64,000 nucleotides of DNA from Pararobbsia alpina (GCF_902859895.1 NZ_CADIKM010000001.1:372001-436000), one strand, 5' to 3'; positions 29,368 to 39,178 are shown, counted from the stretch's first letter. Translations and numbers: made by a program. Notes: generated by a model from the sequence alone, not told the origin.

Positions 29368-31328
29368 GCCAGATCGCCGAACGGGCTGACGTGGCCCGCA
29401 CTCATGCAGATGCGTCGCGCGCGCAGGGCATCGCGACGGCATCGATCGAGCGGATGCTCGCGCAGGATTTGCTCGACGCGCTCTGGCTCGAAGACCTGCA
29501 CGGATTTCGTGGGCGCTCGCAACTATCGCGCGGACCGGGCGATCAAGCGGTGCTTGCCGTATCGCTCGCGGACGACGCCACACTCCGCTGGCTGGGCTCG
29601 CATATTCAGGGACCGCGCGTGCTGCGCCTTCGTGCCGCGGCACCCGTGGTCTTGCAGCGCAGTGCGTCGAGCGCTTCCTTGAGCGTGGCACAAACGCTCG
29701 AAGCGCTCCGGCGCGCGCCATGGTGGCCCGAACCCAGCGATCGGCTCACGCAACTCCTGACGCTCGCGCAGCGTCAGATGGCGCGTACCTTCCTCGCGCA
29801 AGGCGCGCTGCTCGCCCGTGTTGCGGCGCGGCCGCGCAGTCTGGCTGCATGGGAAGCCGTGTGTTGTCTGCGCGATCGTCCTTTTCATCCACTTGCACGC
29901 GCGAAATTGTGGCCGGATTTTTCCGGCGACGATTTCGACGTCGAATCGGGTCGAACTGTCGAGCTGCACTGGGTCGCGGCCACGCGCGATGCACTCGCGA
30001 GCGGGACGACGCAAGAGCGCGAGGCGCAGCCCGTCGCTACGGCGCTTCTGGACGAGGTCGAGTTCGCCGCACTGGCACAACGCGCCCGCGAGCGCGGCGC
30101 CGCCGCGTCGGCACTCTGGCTTGCGGTCCATCCCTGGCAATGGCTGCATCTGCAGCGGCGCGCACCGGAACTGCTCATGCGCTGCGTCGACCTAGGCGGT
30201 GGACTCGGCGCCGCACTGCCGACCGCTTCGCTGCGCACGCTGAGCATCACGGCGGCGGAGCGCCCCGCGAACGATATTCATCTGAAGCTCTCGCTGAGTG
30301 TGCAGGCGCTCGGTGCGTCGCGAGTCATGCCGCCGCGCTACTTGCACAACGGCGTGCTTGCGCAGGCCTGCCTCGAAGAACTGCGTCGGCGTGATGCTTG
30401 GCTCGGTGCACATCTCGAACTTTGCGACGAAACGCAATGGTGGGCACTCCGGGCAGGCGACGATCGCACGTCGCTGATCCACGAAAGCGGCGAACTCGCG
30501 TGCATGCTCCGCCGTTATCCCGAAACCGACGGCTGGCTGCTGCCGATGGCGGCGTGTGCTGCAATCACGAGCGATACCCGCTTGCCCGCGCTGGATGCGC
30601 TGTGCGCCGACCCCGCCTTGCGCGTGCTGGCCGGGCCGCCGAGCGACGCGCCCGTCGAACGGGTGTGGCGCGTGTTCGGTGAGATGGCACGCCTGCTGAT
30701 CGAAACGGGTCTGCGCTGCTTTGCTCACGGTGTCCTGCCCGAGCTGCATGGCCAGAACGTGATGTTGCGGATCGGCATAGTCGGGATGCAGGCACTCGTT
30801 CTACGCGATCACGACACACTGCGCGTCTGTCCGGCCGCGATGGGGGAGCACGGCATTGACCCGCCAGCCTATCTGGTCGATCGAAGCACTCCGAACACGC
30901 TGATTCTGGATCGAGCCGAAACGCTGCTTGCGTATTTTCAGACGCTCGCGGTCGAGGTGAATCTGTACGCGATCATCGCCGCGATCGCCGAGTGCTACGA
31001 CACTGACGAGGCGACGGGCTGGAACATCGTCGCACGCACCTTGCACGAAACGGTCGACACGGCGCTTCAAGGGTTTCCCCATGCGCAGCGATGTGCGAGG
31101 CAGCAACTCTTCGACGCTCCGCAGTGGCCATTCAAGCAACTTCTCGCGCCACTCGCGGCACGCACATCCGTGGGCACAGGTATGCCGAGCGGTCTCGGCA
31201 CGATCGCGAATCCACTTTGGACTGCGGCGGGCGTGTCGGGTGCTTCGGGCGTGTCGGGAGTGTCGGGTGCTTCGAGTGCTTCGAGTGCTTCGGGTGCCTC
31301 GGCCGCATCTGGAACACAAAGCCGATGA
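29364..31328 (+). CDS. sbnC: NIS siderophore synthetase, SbnC-like (IucA/IucC family)
   Basis: A 654-residue ATP-dependent synthetase of the NRPS-independent siderophore (NIS) family. In staphyloferrin B assembly SbnC adds alpha-ketoglutarate in the last condensation. Family marks are LAVHPWQWLHL near residue 255, the HLKLSLSVQALGASRVMPPRYL block near residue 310 and ELHGQNVMLRIG with the following LVLRDHDTLRV near residue 460-485. Assignment to SbnC rests on position (between sbnB and the exporter) and overall likeness. The last ~40 residues are a Ser/Gly/Ala/Val repeat tail with no counterpart. Start and stop both use 4-nt ATGA overlaps with neighbours. Confidence 0.85.
   Translation: MSQIAERADVARTHADASRAQGIATASIERMLAQDLLDALWLEDLHGFRGRSQLSRGPGDQAVLAVSLADDATLRWLGSHIQGPRVLRLRAAAPVVLQRSASSASLSVAQTLEALRRAPWWPEPSDRLTQLLTLAQRQMARTFLAQGALLARVAARPRSLAAWEAVCCLRDRPFHPLARAKLWPDFSGDDFDVESGRTVELHWVAATRDALASGTTQEREAQPVATALLDEVEFAALAQRARERGAAASALWLAVHPWQWLHLQRRAPELLMRCVDLGGGLGAALPTASLRTLSITAAERPANDIHLKLSLSVQALGASRVMPPRYLHNGVLAQACLEELRRRDAWLGAHLELCDETQWWALRAGDDRTSLIHESGELACMLRRYPETDGWLLPMAACAAITSDTRLPALDALCADPALRVLAGPPSDAPVERVWRVFGEMARLLIETGLRCFAHGVLPELHGQNVMLRIGIVGMQALVLRDHDTLRVCPAAMGEHGIDPPAYLVDRSTPNTLILDRAETLLAYFQTLAVEVNLYAIIAAIAECYDTDEATGWNIVARTLHETVDTALQGFPHAQRCARQQLFDAPQWPFKQLLAPLAARTSVGTGMPSGLGTIANPLWTAAGVSGASGVSGVSGASSASSASGASAASGTQSR
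31231..31304. repeat. Ser/Gly/Ala repeat region at 3' end of sbnC
   Basis: Nine-base units related to agtgcttcg and ggcgtgtcg are repeated about eight times, encoding the synthetase tail just before the stop and the overlapping exporter start. Confidence 0.8.
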
Positions 31329-32533
31329 GCGCCCGCCCGAAGCTCGCCGTGGCCACGCTGATCGGCTGTCAGGCCGCGATCACGATGGGTCTGATGGTGC
31401 TGGTGCCGATCATGCCGCTTTTCCTGCGGGATCTGATGGGCAATGGTGTGAGTGCGGCCGAGGCAACCCGGTGGAGCAGCGTTGCGCTCGCGGCTCCGGG
31501 TGTCGGTGCGCTGCTTTGCGCACCGTTCGCCGGACGTTGGTGCGAGCGCTACGGCTACCGGCGCACCTTGCTGATGTCATTGTCCGTGTTCGTCGCGAGC
31601 ATGACGGCCATGGCGCTGTCTGGCGACGTCGGCACGTTCATCGCGGGACGGCTCTTGCAGGGCGCGAGTGCCGTCAGCGTGATCGTGACGGCATTCATCT
31701 CGCGCGTAAGCGATCCGTCGAGTCGGGGACGCTCGCTCGGTCTGCAAGAGTCCGCGGTGGCCGCGGGCGCGCTGGTGGGACCCTTGCTCGGCGGCGTTCT
31801 GCAGGACTTCTGGTCAGTGCGCCCGCTGCTGCTCGCGGTTGCCGCGTGCACGGGACTTGCCGTGCTCGTGTTCGCGTCCAATCTGCGAGAACCGACTGCG
31901 CCGAGTTCGACAGCGTACATCGGCACGGGCGGCACGCGTCGCACACTCTTCGCCGACCCCGGCTTCCGGCGCTTGCTGATCGCGGGAGGTCTGACGCAAG
32001 CGGGTGCATTCGCACTCGTCAACGTGTTCGCGCTCTTCATCGAAGCGCGTTTCGCGGGGATCACTTCGCTTGCAAGCAAGATCGGCTTCCTGCATTCGCT
32101 CGGGTGGTTCGCTACGCTCGTCGCGGGGCCGTTCTGGGGTGCGCGCAACGATCGCCGCAATCCGACGAGACAGTTCGTCGGTACCGCGCTCGCCTGTGCC
32201 GGCGCTCTTTCGCTGCTTCCGTTCGCGACCGAACTCTGGCAGATCGGCCTGCTGCGGATTGCGCAAGGCGCGTGTTTTGCTGCACTCGCGCAATCCGTGC
32301 TGCTCCTGTGCTGCCGCAGCGCACCCACGCAGATTCAGGCAAGCGTGATCGCGACCGCGAAAAGTGCAATGGTCGCCGGACAGTTTCTCGGCCCGCTTGC
32401 CGTGCTCGTCGTGCTCCCGTTCGCCGGCCCCGCGGCCACCCTGTGGCTGACCGCGGCCATGTTCCTGTGCGCGGCGCTTGTGGTTCGCACCGAACCGGTC
32501 ATGCGGTTTTCTTCCTTTTCAGAGTCGAGATAA
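31325..32533 (+). CDS. sbnD: MFS siderophore exporter, SbnD-like
   Basis: A 402-residue major facilitator transporter with about 12 hydrophobic helices. The loop 2-3 motif appears as APFAGRWCERYGYRRTLL, and the second half repeats the pattern around AGPFWGARNDRRNPTRQF. Its place between sbnC and sbnE matches SbnD, which exports staphyloferrin B. ATG 31325 overlaps the sbnC stop (ATGA). The gene appears intact, so export capacity should remain even though the cognate receptor is broken. Substrate is inferred from context only. Confidence 0.85.
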   Translation: MSARPKLAVATLIGCQAAITMGLMVLVPIMPLFLRDLMGNGVSAAEATRWSSVALAAPGVGALLCAPFAGRWCERYGYRRTLLMSLSVFVASMTAMALSGDVGTFIAGRLLQGASAVSVIVTAFISRVSDPSSRGRSLGLQESAVAAGALVGPLLGGVLQDFWSVRPLLLAVAACTGLAVLVFASNLREPTAPSSTAYIGTGGTRRTLFADPGFRRLLIAGGLTQAGAFALVNVFALFIEARFAGITSLASKIGFLHSLGWFATLVAGPFWGARNDRRNPTRQFVGTALACAGALSLLPFATELWQIGLLRIAQGACFAALAQSVLLLCCRSAPTQIQASVIATAKSAMVAGQFLGPLAVLVVLPFAGPAATLWLTAAMFLCAALVVRTEPVMRFSSFSESR

Positions 32534-32536
32534 GTC

Positions 32537-34363
32537 ATGCCGATTTCTGCAACACAGCACTGCCCGCCCCCGCGCGACGTCGGGCATGAGCATCGGCCGA
32601 CCGGCCACCCGACTCCCGCCACCAAGACGCCTTGCGGCGACGCGCTGAGCGCTCTGGAGCGCCAGCTGATCGAGCAGTACTTCAACACGTATTGCCGCGA
32701 AAGCACACGCTTTGACCCACGCGTGACAGACGATACGCCGCTGATGCCCGCGCTCAGGCAGGCCGTGAACACATGGCGCGCCACGGGCTACGAAGCCGCG
32801 TGTGTCGAATTCCCGCACGACGGCAGCTGTCTGTGCGTGGCGCTCGAACACTATTCTCCGATGGGTTTTCATCGGATCGGACCGCATGCGGCTCTTGGGC
32901 GGCGGAACGGAATCACGTGTGTGCTCGACGGACCGGAACCGCTGATCGAGCGCATCGCGCAGGCGCTCGAGGCGCGTTTGGCACCCGCCGATCCAGACCG
33001 GACAGCCCGCTTCGAGGCATTGATGCACAACAGTGTCGGGCGGGTTCGCCACTACCACGCTGCACGGTGCGACAAGCCGGGTACGCCGTTCGTAGAGGCC
33101 GAACAGTCGCTCCATTTTGGGCACGTATTCCATGTCACTTCGAAGGCGTCGGAAGGCTTCGATGAGAACGACCTCGAGGCCTATGCGCCTGAACTGGGTG
33201 CATCGTTCCAGCTGCACTACTTCGCCGTGTCGAATCGACGGCTCGACGCCCGCACAATCGACGACGCACCGTTGCCGATCGATACCGAAGCGATGCATGC
33301 GGCCTGCGCACTGCTTGGCGAGAGCGAGTACCGGCTGCTGCCATGTCATCCCTGGCAGGCCGCTCACCTGCTGCGTCAGCCATCGGTCGGGGCGCTGCTC
33401 GCCGCACGCGACCTGATCTCGCTCGGCCCGCTCGGCGAGCTGGCGTGGCCGACTTCGTCGGTGCGGACCGTTTGGCTGCCGCGCCAGCGACGCTTTCTGA
33501 AACTATCGCTCGATGTCCGGATCACGAATTTCGTGCGCAACAATCCGCCCGAACAGGTGGCCCGGGCGCTCGACGCGAGCCGCTATATCGCAGGACTGCC
33601 GCTCCAGGCGCGACGCTCCGAGCGCTTCGAGGTCCTGCTTGATTTCGGCTGCATGGCGCTTTCGACAGGCGACGCCGCGTTGCAGGCAAGCACGGCGGTC
33701 ATCTATCGCGAAGGGATGCGCGATGAAACAGGCCTCGACGCGCGTGTGCTGGCAAGCGTGCTGGAAGATTCGGTCGAAGGCATCTCGCCGTTGCGGCGGA
33801 TCCTGCACGATGCGCTCGGCCCGACGCCTTCGTTCGAGGGGCTGGCCATCTGGTGGAACGACTATCTGGAGGTCACGCTTCTCCCGCTGCTGGGTCTCTT
33901 CGCGTGTCACGGCGTGAGTCTCGAAGCTCATTTGCAGAACGCGATGGTCGCCTTTCGCAATGGCTGGCCGATACGCGGCTATGTTCGCGACATGGAAGGC
34001 GCAAGCATCAGCCGTGCGCGCGCGACGCGGGTGGAAGCGCTCGCGCCCGACAGCCCCGCGTTCTACGACGATGAGCAGGCCTGGATGCGTTTTCGCTACT
34101 ACGTGCTCGTCAACCATATCGGTCATTTCATCGCCTGCGTGGGCCGCACGGGCCTGTGCGACGAGGCTGCGCTCTGGCGCGTGACGGCCGCGACGTGGGC
34201 CCGCGACACGCGTCCTGCCGTGACCGATCTGCTTGCCGACCTGCGCCGCCGGTCGACGCTTCCCGCCAAGGCGAACATGCTGAGCTGCTTTGGCGGACTC
34301 GGTGAGACACCGGCGTGGATCGACATTCCCAATCCGCTTTTTCATCAGGAGCGCAACCCGTGA
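32537..34363 (+). CDS. sbnE: NIS siderophore synthetase, SbnE-like (IucA/IucC family)
   Basis: A 608-residue NIS synthetase. In the staphyloferrin B pathway SbnE is the first synthetase, joining citrate and L-2,3-diaminopropionate. Visible family features are EQSLHFGHVFHVTSKASEGF near residue 190-210, LLPCHPWQAAHL near 270, the FLKLSLDVRITNFVRNNPP block near 320 and SLEAHLQNAMVAFRNGWPIRGYVRDMEG near 460-485, which carry ATP and citrate contacts in the family. ATG 32537 starts three bases after the exporter stop. Its stop overlaps the GTG of the next synthetase. Confidence 0.88.
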   Translation: MPISATQHCPPPRDVGHEHRPTGHPTPATKTPCGDALSALERQLIEQYFNTYCRESTRFDPRVTDDTPLMPALRQAVNTWRATGYEAACVEFPHDGSCLCVALEHYSPMGFHRIGPHAALGRRNGITCVLDGPEPLIERIAQALEARLAPADPDRTARFEALMHNSVGRVRHYHAARCDKPGTPFVEAEQSLHFGHVFHVTSKASEGFDENDLEAYAPELGASFQLHYFAVSNRRLDARTIDDAPLPIDTEAMHAACALLGESEYRLLPCHPWQAAHLLRQPSVGALLAARDLISLGPLGELAWPTSSVRTVWLPRQRRFLKLSLDVRITNFVRNNPPEQVARALDASRYIAGLPLQARRSERFEVLLDFGCMALSTGDAALQASTAVIYREGMRDETGLDARVLASVLEDSVEGISPLRRILHDALGPTPSFEGLAIWWNDYLEVTLLPLLGLFACHGVSLEAHLQNAMVAFRNGWPIRGYVRDMEGASISRARATRVEALAPDSPAFYDDEQAWMRFRYYVLVNHIGHFIACVGRTGLCDEAALWRVTAATWARDTRPAVTDLLADLRRRSTLPAKANMLSCFGGLGETPAWIDIPNPLFHQERNP

Positions 34364-36129
34364 AACTCGCCGAATTCGACGCGCTCATTCATAGCGATGC
34401 CTACCGCGACGCCGCACAACGCGTCATCCGTCAATTGCTCGAAGCCTTGCTGTTCGAAGACGCGCTCACGCATGCATGCTGGGCAGACACACTGCTTTCG
34501 ATCGAGGCGACAAGCCGTGACGGCGAGACGCTCTTCTATCGATGCGAGGCTCGGCGCACGGCGTCGTTCGGGCGCGTCCGGATCGTGTCGACCGTGCGGC
34601 GAGAAGGACCAGGCGGCGCGGCGGATGCCGTGGACGTGGCGCTCCTGATTGCCGAACTCGCGCCGCAACTGCGCGCCGATCCCGAGCAACTTGCCCGGTT
34701 CGCGGCCGAACTGAGCGCGACCCACATCAAGGATGCGCAAACGCGCACCTCGCAGTCCGGAAGGCTTCTGCGCGGCAGAGACTACAACGAAATCGAATCC
34801 GGCCTGACCGGTGCCCATCCTTACCATCCGAGCTATAAGTCGCGCATCGGCTTCACGCTGGACGACAACGGCCGCTACGCACCCGAGTGCACACCGGGCG
34901 TTGCGCCACGCCTGCTCGCTGCGCGGCGCGAGTGCTGCCGCTGGAGCGTGAGCCGCGATGTCGAGGACGGCGATCCGCTGCGTTTGCTCTCGGGTGCGGA
35001 ACGCGCTGCATTCGACATGCAACTGACCAAGCGCGGCCTGCGCCCCGCGGACTACCTGCCGCTGCCGGTTCATCCGTGGCAATGGGATGCGGCAATCGAG
35101 GCAAGTTGTCATGCGGCGTTCGCGCGTGGTGAACTCGTGCCGATCGACGTGCTCGGCGATCGCTATGCACCGCAGCAGTCGATCCGCACGCTCGCCAATG
35201 CCGACCGGCGCGAGGCGCCTTCGCTCAAGCTCGCGATGAGTCTCGTCAACACATCGACTTCGCGGGTGCTCGCGCCGCATACCGTGCGCAACGCCGCGCC
35301 GATGAGCGACTGGCTCGCGGACCTCGCGGCGCGGACTGACTGGCCGGAGCCACTCGTGCGTCCCGTGCTGCTGAGGGAAATTGCGGGTGTCGCCTACGTG
35401 CCCCGGACACCGATCGCAGGACAATACGGTGCGCTGGCCTGTATCTGGCGGGAGAGTGTGCATCGGCATCTGGCCAGGGGCGAAGCGGCACTGCCCGTCA
35501 CCGCGATCACACATGTCGATGCGGACGGACGGCCGCTCGTCGCGGACTGGGTCGAGCAGCACGGCACACGCGCCTGGGTGCGCAGGCTTGTCGAGCGGGC
35601 ATGGCTACCGGTGTTGCATCTCCTGTGGCGCGACGGCGCGGCACTTGAATCGCACGCGCAGAACATGGTGCTTCTGCATCGCGACGGCCTGCCGGAACGC
35701 ATCGCGCTCAAGGACTTTCACGACGGCGTGCGCTACTCGCGCCGCTGGCTTTCGTGCGCCGCGCCGGCACTCGATGCGCCGCCTGCGGAACACGCGCGCG
35801 TCAATCCGAACTCGTTCATCGAAACCGATGACGCCGACGAACTACGCGATTTCACAACCGACGCCTTGTTCTTCGTCAATCTCGCGGAGATCGCGTGGTT
35901 CTTCGAATGCCATTTCGACCTCGAAGAAACTGAGTTCTGGGCAATCGCGGCCTGCGTGATTCACGACTATCAGGCCCGCTGCCCGGAACTAGCGGAGCGC
36001 TTCGCCCGGTTCGACTGCTTTGCGCCGACGATGCAAATCGAGTTGCTCGCGAGCCGGCGCTTCATGCCGGAAATTCGCCTGCGCACCCGTGCTGCCCCCA
36101 ATCCACTCGCCCAAACGGTGTACGCATGA
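34360..36129 (+). CDS. sbnF: NIS siderophore synthetase, SbnF-like (IucA/IucC family)
   Basis: A 589-residue NIS synthetase; SbnF condenses the decarboxylated citryl-diaminopropionate with a second diaminopropionate. Motifs are GAHPYHPSYKSRIGF near residue 155, LPVHPWQWDAA near 237, SLKLAMSLVNTSTSRVLAPHTVRNA near 290-310 and ESHAQNMVLLHRDGLPERIALKDFHDGVRYS near 430-460. The start is GTG 34360, nested in the sbnE stop (GTGA), with AGGAG nine bases upstream; the open frame extends further but overlaps sbnE. Its stop overlaps the next ATG. Confidence 0.88.
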   Translation: MKLAEFDALIHSDAYRDAAQRVIRQLLEALLFEDALTHACWADTLLSIEATSRDGETLFYRCEARRTASFGRVRIVSTVRREGPGGAADAVDVALLIAELAPQLRADPEQLARFAAELSATHIKDAQTRTSQSGRLLRGRDYNEIESGLTGAHPYHPSYKSRIGFTLDDNGRYAPECTPGVAPRLLAARRECCRWSVSRDVEDGDPLRLLSGAERAAFDMQLTKRGLRPADYLPLPVHPWQWDAAIEASCHAAFARGELVPIDVLGDRYAPQQSIRTLANADRREAPSLKLAMSLVNTSTSRVLAPHTVRNAAPMSDWLADLAARTDWPEPLVRPVLLREIAGVAYVPRTPIAGQYGALACIWRESVHRHLARGEAALPVTAITHVDADGRPLVADWVEQHGTRAWVRRLVERAWLPVLHLLWRDGAALESHAQNMVLLHRDGLPERIALKDFHDGVRYSRRWLSCAAPALDAPPAEHARVNPNSFIETDDADELRDFTTDALFFVNLAEIAWFFECHFDLEETEFWAIAACVIHDYQARCPELAERFARFDCFAPTMQIELLASRRFMPEIRLRTRAAPNPLAQTVYA

Positions 36130-36929
36130 GCGCACCACGATCGCTCAAAGCGCGGCTCACCGCGACGGCCCCAAGTGGCACGCCGCTGTTCGGCGTGTTC
36201 TGCTCGACACCCGCGCCGCTGACAGTCGAGTTGATCGCGGCGGCGGGCTACGACTTCGTCGTGATCGATCTCGAACATACGCTGCTCGATGGCCTCACGC
36301 TCAACGCAATGCTGCTCGCCGCGCGGGCGAGTGGCATCGCCGCGCTGGTGCGAACTGCTGCTGCTCATCAGATCGTTCAGGTGCTCGACGCGGGCGCGCA
36401 AGGGATCGTGATTCCCCGCGTGAAGTCGGCGCACGAAGCGCGCGCAGCAATCGCCGCCGCTCATCACGCACCGCTCGGCCAACGTGGACTCAATGCGACG
36501 GCTGCCAGCCGCTTCGGCCGCGACGATCTTGCGAATGCGCTCGCGCAGGCCGCGGCCGACACGCTCCTCGTCGCAATGATCGAGGATGGCGAGGGCCTCG
36601 CCGCGCTCGACGAGATCGCGGCACTCGAAGGTATCGACGTGCTGCTCGCCGGTGCCGCCGATCTGTCGCAGGCGTTCGGTGTGCCATGGCAGACCGGACA
36701 TGCCGTGGTGCGCGACGCCGTCGCTTGCGTAAGCGTCGCCGCGCGGCGGCACGGCAAGACGTTCTGCGCATTGCCGCGCAACCACGAAGAGATCGCGGAC
36801 ATGTATCGCGCGGGCGCGCGCCTCGCGATCCTCGGCGACGACCGTGGCATCGCCCGCCGTGCACTCGCCGCGCAATTGCAGACGTGCTCCCAATTGCAGA
36901 CGTGCTCCCTGAACGAGAACGCCCCATGA
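36126..36929 (+). CDS. sbnG: SbnG-like citrate synthase (HpcH/HpaI aldolase family)
   Basis: A 267-residue class II aldolase-fold protein. SbnG makes citrate from oxaloacetate and acetyl-CoA for siderophore use, independent of the Krebs cycle enzyme. Blocks seen are GVFCSTPAPLTVELIAAAGYDFVVIDLEHTLLDG, ALVRTAAAHQIVQVLDAGAQGIVIPRVKS, LLVAMIEDGEGLAALDEIAA and LLAGAADLSQAFGVP, with the Glu and Asp that bind metal. The C-terminus contains a perfect duplicated QLQTCS hexapeptide from an 18-bp tandem duplication. ATG 36126 overlaps the sbnF stop; its stop overlaps sbnH. Confidence 0.87.
   Translation: MSAPRSLKARLTATAPSGTPLFGVFCSTPAPLTVELIAAAGYDFVVIDLEHTLLDGLTLNAMLLAARASGIAALVRTAAAHQIVQVLDAGAQGIVIPRVKSAHEARAAIAAAHHAPLGQRGLNATAASRFGRDDLANALAQAAADTLLVAMIEDGEGLAALDEIAALEGIDVLLAGAADLSQAFGVPWQTGHAVVRDAVACVSVAARRHGKTFCALPRNHEEIADMYRAGARLAILGDDRGIARRALAAQLQTCSQLQTCSLNENAP
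36873..36908. repeat. Perfect 18-bp tandem duplication in sbnG
   Basis: CAATTGCAGACGTGCTCC occurs twice head-to-tail (36873-36890 and 36891-36908) near the 3' end of sbnG, adding six residues in frame. Confidence 0.97.
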
Positions 36930-38167
36930 ATCAGGAACTGATCGAACGCTATCTCGACCGCACGGAGGCACCCGTGTGCGCCTATCTCTACGATCTCGAT
37001 GGCTTGCGCCAGCGGGCCACGACGCTCACCGCCGCATTGCCAGCCGGATGCGAGTTGTTCTTTGCGATCAAGGCGAACAGCGACGCACCTGTTCTGAGCG
37101 CGCTCCACGGCGTGGTCGCGGGCTTCGAAGTCGCATCGCTCGGCGAAGCGCGCCGCGCGCGGGAAACCGGGCCGGACGCACGCATTGTCTTCGGCGGTCC
37201 GGGCAAGACGGACGACGAACTGGCAGGCGCCTTGCGACTCGGCGTCGAGTTGATCCATGTCGAGAGCGAGCTGCAACTGCGCCGTCTCGATGCCGTGGCC
37301 GACCGCATGGGACGGTGCGCTCGCGTGCTGCTGCGCGTGAACCCGAATCCGATTGCGTCCGATGCTGCCGGCGCACGGCCCGAAGGCACATTGACGATGG
37401 GGGGACAGGCCACCCAGTTCGGCATCGAAGAGGACGCCATTCCCGGTCTGATCCGCACGGCGCGGACCCTTCGGAATATCGATGTGGTCGGGCTGCATCT
37501 GCACGCGCTCTCCAACAACCTGGACGCCGGCTCACATTTGACGCTCATCCGCACCTACCTCACGCTTGCGGCGCGCATGCAGCATGACCATGGCTTGACA
37601 CTCGACACGCTCAACGTCGGCGGTGGAATCGGCGTGGACTACGCGGACACAGACCGGTCGTTTGACTGGCCGCGCTTTTGCGCTGGTCTGGCGGACCTGA
37701 TCGATGAATTTCGGCCCGGTTGCCGCATCGTGTTCGAATGCGGGCGCTTCATCGTGGCCGATTGTGGCGTGTACGTGACGGAAGTGACCGATATCAAGCG
37801 TAATCACGGCAAGCACTTCGCGGTGCTGCGCGGCGGTACGCATCATTTCCGCCTGCCGGCGTCGTGGCAGCACAATCACCCGTTCGTGATCCTGCCCAAC
37901 GAAGCGTGGCCGTACGCCTTCGAACGGCCGTCGGTCGAAGCACAGGCCATTACGCTGTGCGGCGAGCTTTGCACGCCGAAGGACGTGCTCGCCCGGGACG
38001 TGCAAGTGCCGCGTCTGCGTGTGGGCGACCGTGTCGCCTTTCTACTCGCCGGCGCCTATGGCTGGCATATTTCGCATCACGACTTCCTGAGTCATCCGCA
38101 TCCGGACCGTGTATTCGCTACGTGCCGGTCGGACGCGCTACGCGCAAGCGACTCGCCGAGCGCCTGA
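36926..38167 (+). CDS. sbnH: SbnH-like PLP decarboxylase (alanine racemase/ODC fold type III)
   Basis: A 413-residue fold-type III PLP enzyme related to diaminopimelate and ornithine decarboxylases. SbnH decarboxylates citryl-diaminopropionate during staphyloferrin B assembly. The PLP lysine is in CELFFAIKANSD near residue 49; the phosphate-binding LNVGGGIGVDY, the ECGRFIVADCGVYVTEV block and the C-terminal CGELCTPKDVLARD and GAYGWHISHHDFLSHPHPD motifs are in order. ATG 36926 overlaps the sbnG stop. It is the last gene of the siderophore operon, ending 19 bases before the convergent pyrF stop; no sbnI-like gene follows. Confidence 0.87.
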   Translation: MNQELIERYLDRTEAPVCAYLYDLDGLRQRATTLTAALPAGCELFFAIKANSDAPVLSALHGVVAGFEVASLGEARRARETGPDARIVFGGPGKTDDELAGALRLGVELIHVESELQLRRLDAVADRMGRCARVLLRVNPNPIASDAAGARPEGTLTMGGQATQFGIEEDAIPGLIRTARTLRNIDVVGLHLHALSNNLDAGSHLTLIRTYLTLAARMQHDHGLTLDTLNVGGGIGVDYADTDRSFDWPRFCAGLADLIDEFRPGCRIVFECGRFIVADCGVYVTEVTDIKRNHGKHFAVLRGGTHHFRLPASWQHNHPFVILPNEAWPYAFERPSVEAQAITLCGELCTPKDVLARDVQVPRLRVGDRVAFLLAGAYGWHISHHDFLSHPHPDRVFATCRSDALRASDSPSA

Positions 38168-38186
38168 ACCGGAGCATCCTGCCGAT

Positions 38187-39023
38187 TCATTCATCGGACT
38201 GGCCGCGATGCGTCCGAACGAGGTTGATTGCATCGCGCGTCGCGGCCGCGGCACGCGATGCCTGTTCGGCGAAGTCTTCGCCGTCGCCCGCATAGAGAAT
38301 CGCGCGAGACGAATTGATCATCATGCCCGTTCCATTCGCGGTGCGGCCCGCGCCGACCGTCGCGGCGACGTCGCCGCCCTGCGCGCCCACGCCTGGAATC
38401 AACAGGGGCATCTCGCCCACGATCGCCCGCACCTCGGCAATCTCGGCGGGAAAGGTCGCGCCGACCACCAGCGACAATTCGCCGCTCGCGTTCCACTTGT
38501 CCGCCGCCAACCGTGCGACCTGCTGATACAGGGGACGACCTCCGGTCTCGAGAAACTGGAGGTCGGAGCCGCCCGGGTTCGAGGTCCGGCAGAGCACGAT
38601 CACACCCTTGCCCTGATGGGCAAGGTAGGGCTCGATCGAATCGAAACCCATATACGGATTCACGGTCACGGCGTCGGCACGATACCGTTCGAACGACTCG
38701 CGCGCATATTGTTCGGCGGTGCTGCCGATATCACCACGCTTCGCATCGAGGATCACGGGAATGCCCGGATGCTGCTCGTGAATGTGTGCGATCAACTGCT
38801 CGAGCGCATCTTCGGCGCGGTTCGACGCGAAGTAGGCGATCTGCGGTTTGAACGAGCAAGCGTAAGGCGCGGTCGCGTCGACGATCGCCCGGCAGAAGTC
38901 GAAGATCGCTTCGGGACGATTCTTCAGGCCCGCGGGAAATCGCTTCGGCTCAGGATCGAGGCCGACGCACAGCAGGGAATTCGTATGCGCCCACGCGGAC
39001 ACGAGAGATTGGGTAAAGGACAT
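38187..39023 (-). CDS. pyrF: Orotidine-5'-phosphate decarboxylase
   Basis: PyrF converts OMP to UMP, the last step of pyrimidine synthesis. The 278-residue protein is of the longer PyrF2 type, with [44 protein letters not shown] (the catalytic Asp-Lys-Asp array), [17 protein letters not shown] and [14 protein letters not shown] 39023 ([16 protein letters not shown]) matches the family start. It converges on the siderophore operon and has its own promoter region shared in part with the sugar operon end. Confidence 0.96.
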   Translation of the reverse strand: MSFTQSLVSAWAHTNSLLCVGLDPEPKRFPAGLKNRPEAIFDFCRAIVDATAPYACSFKPQIAYFASNRAEDALEQLIAHIHEQHPGIPVILDAKRGDIGSTAEQYARESFERYRADAVTVNPYMGFDSIEPYLAHQGKGVIVLCRTSNPGGSDLQFLETGGRPLYQQVARLAADKWNASGELSLVVGATFPAEIAEVRAIVGEMPLLIPGVGAQGGDVAATVGAGRTANGTGMMINSSRAILYAGDGEDFAEQASRAAAATRDAINLVRTHRGQSDE

Positions 39024-39178
39024 GGCGAGCCGGAAAGGAGCGCTGCGCGACGCAGCGAAAACGGCGTCATTGTAGCGGCTGGCACGGGCGCGGCTGCAGG
39101 ATCGACTGCCAGGGGGGGCGGAGCGGCGTGGCACAGGAGCAAGACTTGCAGTTGCAATCCGCAGATTCGCGCCGGCCC

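Noticed and set aside
38182-38197. Small hairpin CCGAT-N6-ATCGG at the sbnH/pyrF junction as a bidirectional terminator
   Set aside because: Only five base pairs, no T run, and it overlaps the pyrF stop codon.
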